Source of the DNA: Cyclobacteriaceae bacterium
GTDB taxonomy: Bacteria; Bacteroidota; Bacteroidia; Cytophagales; Cyclobacteriaceae
Length of the DNA stretch: 32,576 nucleotides
NCBI GenBank assembly: GCA_025455225.1
Contig: JALOMY010000003.1
Coordinates: forward strand, 1 to 32,576
Reading direction: 5' to 3'
Shown: positions 9,190 through 17,017 of the stretch, piece after piece
Numbering within the stretch: the first letter of the stretch is position 1
Layout: every line of letters starts with the position of its first letter
The notes under the pieces: model-generated
The model's database searches: none
The model's input: only the letters and a program-made list of their open reading frames with translations
What the model was told of the DNA's origin: nothing
Program-made: the position numbers and the translations under genes

Positions 9190-10134
9190 TTGAGCTACTC
9201 GCCTCCGTACTTATTGTTTAATGCGCACCTGGAAACCATTTATCCTGCTCTGATTCGAAGGGTAAACTTGCCAGATTACCACCGCGAACGAATACAAACT
9301 CCGGACAATGATTTTCTTGACCTGGATTGGTTACTTCTACCATCGCGCAAGTTGGTCATTATTTCACACGGGCTGGAAGGAAACTCATTGCGTGCATACA
9401 TTAAAGGGATGGCGCGGGCACTGATTAGCCAGGGTTTCGATGTGCTGGCCTGGAACTACCGGGGTTGCAGCGGGGAAATTAACCGGCAACTCCGTTTTTA
9501 CCACAGCGGAGCAACAGACGATCTGAATACGGTATTAGACCATGTTCTCAAATCCAATCGGTATGATGAAATCAATCTTATCGGCTTCAGCCTCGGTGGT
9601 AACCTAACGCTGAAATACCTTGGTGAGCAACGCATCCGATCTCCATTGCTAAAACGTGCTGTTGCATTTTCCACACCTTTGGATCTTTACACTAGTTGCC
9701 AGGAAATTTCAAAACCATCCAATTGGATCTATTCAAAGCGATTCCTGGTAAGTCTAAGAAAAAAAGTGATCGAAAAATCGAACGTGATACAGGGATTGGA
9801 TATTCGTGACCTGTCGAAGGTCAAAACACTCATGGAATTTGACGACTATTTTACGGGTCCCGTTCATGGTTTTAAGAATGCCATAGATTACTATGACAAA
9901 TGCAGTTCACTTCAATTCCTTCGAGATATTCAACTACCCGTACTGATAGTCAATGCGTGGAATGATCCCTTTCTTAGTAAAGCATGTTACCCGGTAGACG
10001 AACTAAAGAACCATCCTACTATTCACTTCGAAACTCCTGATTACGGTGGTCATGTTGGGTTCACTCAATTCAATAAAAATGGGCTATATTGGTCTGAACA
10101 GCGCGCTCTTCAATTTTTAACTGAACATGATTGA
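9190..10134 (+). CDS. YheT-type alpha/beta hydrolase
   Basis: LFNAHLETIYPALIRRV, VIISHGLEGNS, WNYRGCSGE, LIGFSLGGNLTLKYLGE and GGHVGF. TTG start. Confidence 0.88.
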   Translation: MSYSPPYLLFNAHLETIYPALIRRVNLPDYHRERIQTPDNDFLDLDWLLLPSRKLVIISHGLEGNSLRAYIKGMARALISQGFDVLAWNYRGCSGEINRQLRFYHSGATDDLNTVLDHVLKSNRYDEINLIGFSLGGNLTLKYLGEQRIRSPLLKRAVAFSTPLDLYTSCQEISKPSNWIYSKRFLVSLRKKVIEKSNVIQGLDIRDLSKVKTLMEFDDYFTGPVHGFKNAIDYYDKCSSLQFLRDIQLPVLIVNAWNDPFLSKACYPVDELKNHPTIHFETPDYGGHVGFTQFNKNGLYWSEQRALQFLTEHD

Positions 10135-10822
10135 ACGCTACAGCATAAGCGCATCAGCACAAGCCGTCAATGATCGATTTCATGTAGATGTTCCGGGCTA
10201 TTATAAACCCCGGTATAATGCAGCCCCTACCCAACTATTACCGGTTATTACGTCTGAATCTCCACAGGGCATTTCACTTTTTTATTGGGGTCGCCCTCCA
10301 TTATGGGCCAGAAATAAATCACTGAGTGAACGAATTATCAATCTCCATGTCGAAAATCTTAACGACCGGCCTGTCTTAAAAAAAGCCTTAATGAAATTCA
10401 GGTGCATTATACCGGCAGACGGGTTTTATGCCTGGAAAAAAATTGGAAAAAAAACCTCGATCCCCTACCGGGTAATAACTAACCAGGAGTTATTTTCTTT
10501 TGCCGCTCTTTGGGAAGAATTCGAAGATGAAACCGGAAGTGTGGTGCATACCTTCAATATCATTACAACAGAAGCGAACGATACATTGAAAAAAATTACA
10601 GAACGAATGCCTGTAATACTTACCAGGGAATCAGAAAAAATCTGGTTAGCCGGTTCTTCCACTGAACCGGAGTTATTGAAGCTTCTTGAAATCTACCCTG
10701 CAGATCGTACAAGTATGTACCCGGTATCACCCCGAATAAATGAAATTAAAAACGATGCTCCTTCTTTATTGATTCCAACACCGCCTGCTGATCAATTCGG
10801 AAACCTTACCTTGTTTGATTAA
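10127..10822 (+). CDS. SRAP (SOS response-associated peptidase, YedK/HMCES) family protein, apparently active-site-degenerate
   Basis: YKPRYNAAPTQLLPVIT, FYWGRPPLWA, RCIIPADGFYAWKK, FNIITTEANDTLKKITERMPVIL. The protein begins MIERYS rather than MCGRY. Confidence 0.88.
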   Translation: MIERYSISASAQAVNDRFHVDVPGYYKPRYNAAPTQLLPVITSESPQGISLFYWGRPPLWARNKSLSERIINLHVENLNDRPVLKKALMKFRCIIPADGFYAWKKIGKKTSIPYRVITNQELFSFAALWEEFEDETGSVVHTFNIITTEANDTLKKITERMPVILTRESEKIWLAGSSTEPELLKLLEIYPADRTSMYPVSPRINEIKNDAPSLLIPTPPADQFGNLTLFD

Positions 10823-11751
10823 TTACCAAACCCATCATCTTCTTCCTCCTCCTTTTTTTCTACCGGAGGTTCCTCGGTTTTCTTGTTCTTCTTGTCAGTT
10901 TTTGATTTCTTCTTGAAAAGTCCTTTCAATCCCTTTTTCTTCTCAGGTTGAACGACAGGTTCCTGTTGCTCAGCGGGTCTCGTATCATCAAACTCATCAA
11001 AATTATAGTCATCCATATCCTGAGATACCTGCTGACCTGGTTCTTCTTCAATTTCTTCCTGCTTCTTTTTCTTTTTGAACAGGCCGCTGAAAAATCCTTT
11101 CAGTCCCTTCTTTTCCTTTTTCGCTTCGGCTTCTTTCATCTCACTCTGTTTCTTTGCCAGCCTGACATCCGGCAGGATCAGCACATCGCGCAGGTACCAT
11201 AAGTAACTGTCTTGTTCAACATTAAAACCTACATCTTTAATGTAATAGGTTGGTTTTGATGGGAGATAACGACCGGTCAATTCATCATACTGAACGGTAT
11301 CGGGTGTATTGTATTTCAATACCCTTACTTCCTGGTCCACACTTATAATATAATCCTGATCCGGGACTTCGGTTGCCTGCTCACTCTGCGGTACATCAAT
11401 GATGTATGTGCTGTCGATAACCGAACGGGCAGCCGCATCCAGTTCTGCAGTAATTGCGGCAGAATCACCCAGGACCAACGAATCAGGTACAATGGGCTTG
11501 ATTGGTTTCGCTTCAACAGTCTTTAAACTCCGTACTTTCTGTTTATACGTAACAGGTTCTGCAATAAGGTATTTGGTTTTACTAACCGATGCCAGTTTTG
11601 GAGTAGAGTCTTCGTTAAAGTAACTGAATTTCTTTCTCAGTTCATCTTTATCGTAGATATAGGCACTTTGAAATGCAGGGCAAACCAACTTTTGAGTGCA
11701 TGAACTCAAAATGATCCAGCCAACCAATATGACAATTATTGCCCTGAGCAT
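10819..11751 (-). CDS. Putative lipoprotein with Lys-rich, low-complexity C-terminus
   Basis: ATG at 11751 gives MLRAIIVILVGWIILSSCTQK with a lipobox. C-terminus is KKEKKGLKGFFSGLFKKKKK...KKKGLKGLFKKKSKTDKK. Confidence 0.65.
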   Translation of the reverse strand: MLRAIIVILVGWIILSSCTQKLVCPAFQSAYIYDKDELRKKFSYFNEDSTPKLASVSKTKYLIAEPVTYKQKVRSLKTVEAKPIKPIVPDSLVLGDSAAITAELDAAARSVIDSTYIIDVPQSEQATEVPDQDYIISVDQEVRVLKYNTPDTVQYDELTGRYLPSKPTYYIKDVGFNVEQDSYLWYLRDVLILPDVRLAKKQSEMKEAEAKKEKKGLKGFFSGLFKKKKKQEEIEEEPGQQVSQDMDDYNFDEFDDTRPAEQQEPVVQPEKKKGLKGLFKKKSKTDKKNKKTEEPPVEKKEEEEDDGFGN

Positions 11752-11882
11752 ATTACCGGTAATCAAACAAAAATAACGAAATTAAACAGAAGTAATTCGA
11801 AATCCAGTCTAATTGTAACCAGCTGACAATCAATTTCTTTATGCCAGAGTATTAAAATTTTACTTAGTGTAGCGCAGGCAGA

Positions 11883-12086
11883 TCAATAGCCGAATACAAA
11901 TCGCTTTAAAATGATTAAAAGACACACCAGGAACATCAATATGGAAATCTTATTGATGGTATGCATTGCCCGTATATTAAACGTATTGGGTCGTGAAGGG
12001 TCTTTTTTTCTGAAGAAATAAACCAATACTTCATTCAGTTGAAAAAACTCTTTAACGCGATTGGGTTTACTGGATTCTGATTTCAT
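11883..12086 (-). CDS. Small single-TM protein, DUF6728-like
   Basis: EFFQLNEVLVYFFRKKDPSRPNTFNIRAMHTINKISILMFLVCLLIIL; recalled similarity to a Bacteroidetes small-protein family. ATG at 12086; the alternative start at 12110 overlaps ispG. Confidence 0.5.
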   Translation of the reverse strand: MKSESSKPNRVKEFFQLNEVLVYFFRKKDPSRPNTFNIRAMHTINKISILMFLVCLLIILKRFVFGY

Positions 12087-12096
12087 ATTGGAGATA

Positions 12097-14085
12097 TTAA
12101 AATTGCTCAACGGTTTCAGGCTGAAACCAGTTCCCGTCTTCCCGTATAAGATTGATCAATTCATCTACTGCCTGTGCGGATGGTACATTCCGCTTTACTA
12201 CTTCCTTTCCACGGTACAAGGTTATCCTTCCCGGACCTGAACCAACATAACCATAATCGGCATCCGCCATCTCACCCGGACCGTTTACGATACAACCCAT
12301 AATACCAATTTTTATTCCTTTTAAGTGGTCAGTTCGTTTACGGATCATGGCTGTCGTTTCCTGCAGATCAAATAGCGTTCTTCCACAGGATGGACACGAA
12401 ATATATTCGGTTTTCGACATCCGGTTCCGGGTTGCCTGAAGAATTCCAAAAGCCGTTTTATTGGAAAGATCGGCATGGCGCAGTGCATCTTCTTTGGCTT
12501 GATGATCAGCAACGCCAAGCATAATTCCATCGCCCAATCCATCAATAAATAATCCACCTGCATCGGTGGCTGCAAAAATCCGGAATGGATCTTCTTGAAG
12601 TGATGGATAGGAACGTTGAATGATGACCGGTACCTGAACATTCTTAAGTATGAATTCAAAAAATATTCTTCGCAACTCAGCCATGGCATGTGAATTCTCA
12701 CTGTGAATGACCGCTACGGATGTTGGATTCTTCTCCAGTGCCTGAAATAAAGAATCATCCAATTCATCGATACTAAAACGGACAAAGTTTACATCCTTAT
12801 GCTTTTTACCCGGCTGTAGAAATTCCGTTTTCGTGAACAGAGGAATTTTGTTCACCTGGTCATCGGAAGAAAGCCAAACCGGGTAATTCCGGATTTCTTT
12901 CAAACCGTTTGGCAGCATGAAAGGAATCGGCCGGTTGCCTGTATAAACATAGTCTGCTCCCTGGTCATTCATCCGCCATTTGTCCGGTTCCGGCAGATAA
13001 AAATGCCCGATGCAACGAAGGTCTTTGTAATCGCTGATCTCCACAGTACTCAAGTCGGCAAGCACCCTTGGAACATGATGACCTCCACCGATATTTGAAA
13101 CTTCACGGGTTACTCTTCTATTATAGCTGTACGGATTAACTGGTGACTCATTAATGGCTTTGATTGGTTTATGGTTGATTCGATCAATGTATCGATCAAC
13201 CATTATCCTGGCCACAGGTGCTTCAGCTTCAGGTTCTTCTGTTAATGACACGCGAACGGTATCGCCTAAACCATCTTCCAATAAAGTTCCGATGCCCACC
13301 GAAGATTTGATACGACCATCTTCGCCATCACCAGCTTCAGTTACACCCAGGTGAAGCGGATATGGTTTGAAACCTTCTTCATTCATTTTCTGAACCAGCA
13401 AGCGGTATGCCTGAACCATGACCTGAGGATTGCTGGCCTTCATGGAAAGAACGATATTATAATAATTCAGGTCTTCACAGATCCGTAAAAATTCAAGGGC
13501 TGATTCAACCATCCCAAGGGGCGTGTCACCATACCGGCTCATAATCCGGTCACTCAGTGAACCATGATTGGTACCAATCCGCATGGCTGTTCCATATTCC
13601 TTACAGATTTTCACAAGTGGTGTAAATTTCTCACGGATTCGTTCGAGCTCCGCCTGGTAGGCTGAATCGGAATAGTCAATAACTTCAAATCGCTTTTTAT
13701 CAGCATAATTACCCGGGTTGATCCGAACTTTTTCCACGATGCGTGCAGCTAATTCGGCAGCATTGGGTGTAAAATGGATGTCGGCAATAAGCGGAACCGT
13801 ATAGCCCCGTTTGTGAAGTTCCTTTTTGATTTCGGCCAGATTCTGTGCCTCCTTAATGCTGGGTGCTGTGATGCGTACGTATTCACAGCCTGCCTCCACC
13901 ATGCGGATAGTTTGTTCTACCGAACCATGGGTATCCATGGTATCCACCGTTGTCATGGACTGGACCCGAATTGGATTGTTACCGCCAAGGGGTACATCTC
14001 CGATGTTTACTTCGAGGGATTTCCTGCGGTTATATTGAACAAGGCTTGTACAGTATTGCTGTACCAGTGTAACGGTTGAATTCAC
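12097..14085 (-). CDS. ispG: 4-hydroxy-3-methylbut-2-en-1-yl diphosphate synthase, long insert-containing form
   Basis: GGNNPIRVQSMTTVDTMD, LIADIHFTPNAA, KVRINPGNY, CPSCGRTLFDLQ (Fe-S cysteines) and GIMGCIVNGPGEMADADYGYVG. At 662 aa it matches the long Bacteroidetes/chlamydia/plant type. Confidence 0.95.
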   Translation of the reverse strand: MNSTVTLVQQYCTSLVQYNRRKSLEVNIGDVPLGGNNPIRVQSMTTVDTMDTHGSVEQTIRMVEAGCEYVRITAPSIKEAQNLAEIKKELHKRGYTVPLIADIHFTPNAAELAARIVEKVRINPGNYADKKRFEVIDYSDSAYQAELERIREKFTPLVKICKEYGTAMRIGTNHGSLSDRIMSRYGDTPLGMVESALEFLRICEDLNYYNIVLSMKASNPQVMVQAYRLLVQKMNEEGFKPYPLHLGVTEAGDGEDGRIKSSVGIGTLLEDGLGDTVRVSLTEEPEAEAPVARIMVDRYIDRINHKPIKAINESPVNPYSYNRRVTREVSNIGGGHHVPRVLADLSTVEISDYKDLRCIGHFYLPEPDKWRMNDQGADYVYTGNRPIPFMLPNGLKEIRNYPVWLSSDDQVNKIPLFTKTEFLQPGKKHKDVNFVRFSIDELDDSLFQALEKNPTSVAVIHSENSHAMAELRRIFFEFILKNVQVPVIIQRSYPSLQEDPFRIFAATDAGGLFIDGLGDGIMLGVADHQAKEDALRHADLSNKTAFGILQATRNRMSKTEYISCPSCGRTLFDLQETTAMIRKRTDHLKGIKIGIMGCIVNGPGEMADADYGYVGSGPGRITLYRGKEVVKRNVPSAQAVDELINLIREDGNWFQPETVEQF

Positions 14086-14140
14086 AAATCACAATTTGAC
14101 GCAAATTTAACCGATATGAAGGGTATTTTGTTCAGACAAC

Positions 14141-14839
14141 CTAAATATCGCCCAATTGAGGCCGTATTATGATTTCCTCGACCACACTACGGCTGGAGAG
14201 CGCGTACGAGGCGTATACCATATCGGCAATATCCTCCGGCTTCATAAACCGGTCCTCGGGCAAATTCACCCCCTCCCAGCTGGCCGTAAGGGTAGCACCC
14301 GGCATGATGGCCGTTACCCGGATGCCCATATCCTTAAGCTCTTCCCGGAGGCATTTTGAAAATCCCAGCAATGCAAATTTGGTGATGGCGTACGATCCAC
14401 CATTTTTATACGCTTTCATGCTGGCTATGGAGCACATGTTGAATATATGCCCTCTTTTGTTCTGTTTCATTTGGGGTAAAATCCCCCGCGTTACGTGATA
14501 GGCACTTAACAGGTTTGCCTGGATCATGGATTCCAGCACGCCTTCCTCCTCGGTGCTGATTTCACCAGGTACAAAAAAGCCGGCATTATTAATCAATACA
14601 TCCACCGGGCGATTTAATTCGGTGATAAATTGAATAAAACGGGTTATTGCCTTTCGATCGGTTAAATCGGCTGCAAGAGTTAAAAGATTACCCGGATGCT
14701 TTATGTCAGCCTTTAATTTTTCCAGATCCTCGCTGTGACGGGAACAGGTAACTACATCAAATCCTTCCTTTATAAATCGTTCGATGATTTTTCGGCCTAT
14801 GCCTTTCGATCCGCCTGTAATTACCAGTAATTTATTCAT
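14141..14839 (-). CDS. SDR family oxidoreductase
   Basis: TGGSKGIGR, NNAG and YAITKFALLGFSKCLREEL. ATG at 14839 puts the Rossmann strand at the N-terminus. Confidence 0.9.
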   Translation of the reverse strand: MNKLLVITGGSKGIGRKIIERFIKEGFDVVTCSRHSEDLEKLKADIKHPGNLLTLAADLTDRKAITRFIQFITELNRPVDVLINNAGFFVPGEISTEEEGVLESMIQANLLSAYHVTRGILPQMKQNKRGHIFNMCSIASMKAYKNGGSYAITKFALLGFSKCLREELKDMGIRVTAIMPGATLTASWEGVNLPEDRFMKPEDIADMVYASYALSSRSVVEEIIIRPQLGDI

Positions 14840-14983
14840 TTCAAAGGGAATGTTATTTTTGGGTATCTTTAGCAAGATAGTGATAACCCATAATTTGTTC
14901 ATTCATACCCTGCGGAACCAGCGCATATTTAATGCAGGCATTTACTTCGTATCATTAATCGGATTCAACAACCTTCGCAAGGC

Positions 14984-15715
14984 ATGAAAGAAATTGGCCG
15001 ATATTTCATATTTCTTGGAAGCCTGTTTATCAACCGGGAGTCTTTCAAAACTCAATACAAACTAATTATTGAAGAATGCATACTCATCGGGATTGACTCC
15101 ATTTTTCTGTTTGTACTGGTATCCACTTTTATAGGTGCTGTAACCACCGTACAAACAGCCTATAACCTGGTGGCTCCTTATATACCCAATTATGTGATTT
15201 CCCAGGTAGTCCGTGAAATGACCGTGCTTGAATTGGCCCCTACCATCATGGCTATTATCTATGCCGGAAAAGTAGGTTCGAGTATGGCCGGAAACCTGGG
15301 TACCATGCGTATAACGGAGCAGATTGATGCACTTGAAGTGATGGGTATTAATTCCATTAATTACCTGGTTTTACCTAAGATTATTGCCTCCATTATGATG
15401 TATCCTTTGCTTGTTGTGGTATCAGGCACTTGCTCCCTTGTTGGTGGATATCTTGTGGGCGTATTAACCGGTATTATAACACCTACCGAATATATTTACG
15501 GAATTCGTTACCTCTTTAATGAATTCACCATTACGTTCGCTTTAATAAAGTCATTTGCTTTTGCCTTTCTGGTTGCATCGATTTCGTCATTTAAAGGATA
15601 TTATACACAGGGTGGGGCACTGGAGGTTGGCATCTCCAGTACAAAAGCAGTTACAACAAGTGTAATAGCCATTTTAATTGCTGACTACTTGCTGGCTCAA
15701 CTATTACTGGCATGA
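14984..15715 (+). CDS. MlaE family ABC transporter permease
   Basis: Polytopic, with VREMTVLELAPTIMAIIYAGKVGSSMAGNLGTMRITEQIDALEVMGINSINYLVLPK. Confidence 0.92.
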   Translation: MKEIGRYFIFLGSLFINRESFKTQYKLIIEECILIGIDSIFLFVLVSTFIGAVTTVQTAYNLVAPYIPNYVISQVVREMTVLELAPTIMAIIYAGKVGSSMAGNLGTMRITEQIDALEVMGINSINYLVLPKIIASIMMYPLLVVVSGTCSLVGGYLVGVLTGIITPTEYIYGIRYLFNEFTITFALIKSFAFAFLVASISSFKGYYTQGGALEVGISSTKAVTTSVIAILIADYLLAQLLLA

Positions 15716-16464
15716 TTGAAATTCAACATATTAGTAAATCATTCGGAGAACGAAATATTCTAAAAGATATTAGTGGGGTGTTTGATAAAGGTAAACCCAA
15801 CCTGATCATTGGAGCTTCAGGTACCGGAAAAAGTGTCTTGCTGAAATGTATTGTTGAATTGGTAAAGCCGGATATCGGAACGGTTTACTTTGATCGTAGA
15901 AATTTCACAGACAGCGACCGCAAACAAAAATCAGAAATAAGGCGTGAAATTGGTATGCTCTTTCAGGGAGGAGCCCTTTTCGATTCCAAAACTGTTGAGG
16001 AAAATGTTCAGTTTCCTCTCGACATGCTCTCGGTAATGCCCCGGGATGAAAAACTTGATCGTGTTAACCTGGTATTAAACCGGGTAGGTTTAGCAAACGC
16101 CAACAAAAAAATGCCTTCCGAATTAAGTGGCGGAATGCGCAAACGGGTCGGTATTGCCCGGGCCATTGTTAACAACCCGAAATACCTGTTCTGTGATGAA
16201 CCGAATTCAGGTCTTGATCCTCAAACCTCAATCCTGATTGATGAACTCATAAGCGATCTTACCACCGATTATGATACCACTACCATCGTAGTAACTCACG
16301 ACATGAATTCAGTTATGGGAATTGGTGAGAAAATAATGTTTCTCTACCAGGGGGAAAAACTATGGGAAGGCACCAAAGATGATATTACGCATTCCGGTGT
16401 AAAAGAACTGGATGACTTTGTCTTTGCCAATAAAGTAATGATATCAATGCGTGACAAGCTTTAA
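15712..16464 (+). CDS. MlaF-type ABC transporter ATP-binding protein
   Basis: Walker A GASGTGKS, signature ELSGGMRKRVGIARAI, Walker B YLFCDEPNSGLDP, H-loop VVTHDMN. Overlaps the permease by 4 nt. Confidence 0.93.
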   Translation: MIEIQHISKSFGERNILKDISGVFDKGKPNLIIGASGTGKSVLLKCIVELVKPDIGTVYFDRRNFTDSDRKQKSEIRREIGMLFQGGALFDSKTVEENVQFPLDMLSVMPRDEKLDRVNLVLNRVGLANANKKMPSELSGGMRKRVGIARAIVNNPKYLFCDEPNSGLDPQTSILIDELISDLTTDYDTTTIVVTHDMNSVMGIGEKIMFLYQGEKLWEGTKDDITHSGVKELDDFVFANKVMISMRDKL

Positions 16465-16473
16465 TTATGCTGT

Positions 16474-17004
16474 TCAAAATTTCAGGGCGGCATATCCCTT
16501 TAACTGATAGGTTGTAAAAACCGTCAGCATAGAGGTGGCAATACCCACCTGCGGATGGATTTTTTTTGGATCAACTTTCCGTGAGATCAAAGACTGACCA
16601 CAAACAAAGAATTTTACGCCTGCATTGCAGAGTTCATCATATAACGCCAGGTTTGGGTTGTCTTTCTTATACCGGGCCCGGTATGAGTCATTATCCAGCA
16701 ATGAATACGTTGCTTCATTATGAACAGCAACAATGATGTTCAGATTTTCTTTGGGAACACCCCCCATATAATGCAGGTTAATCATACGGGCGATATTATT
16801 TAATCCGAAATGCACCTGGTCTGCCGGTTCGCTACCGGTTGCCAGATCAATAACAATATTATATTGAAGATCGGGATCAGGTTTTTCAATAGCATCGGTA
16901 ATATCATAAATACCACCATAATTCTTGATCAACGGAAAAATGTACGACTGAGCCTTACCTGTACCGGAAATTAAAATCAAACCAATCAAAAGAAGTATTC
17001 TCAT
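16474..17004 (-). CDS. Secreted DsrE-like protein
   Basis: Signal peptide MRILLLIGLILISGTGKAQS and a DsrE-like core (INLHYMGGVPKENLNIIVAVHNEATYSLL...YDELCNAGVKFFVCGQSL). Confidence 0.7.
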   Translation of the reverse strand: MRILLLIGLILISGTGKAQSYIFPLIKNYGGIYDITDAIEKPDPDLQYNIVIDLATGSEPADQVHFGLNNIARMINLHYMGGVPKENLNIIVAVHNEATYSLLDNDSYRARYKKDNPNLALYDELCNAGVKFFVCGQSLISRKVDPKKIHPQVGIATSMLTVFTTYQLKGYAALKF

Positions 17005-17017
17005 AAATAACATGATT

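Noticed and set aside
12345-12701. 118-aa minus-strand ORF inside ispG in another frame
   Set aside because: Lies fully within ispG, whose frame has clear motifs; spurious overlap.
14169-14498. 109-aa plus-strand ORF antisense to the SDR gene
   Set aside because: Antisense shadow of a gene with clear SDR motifs.
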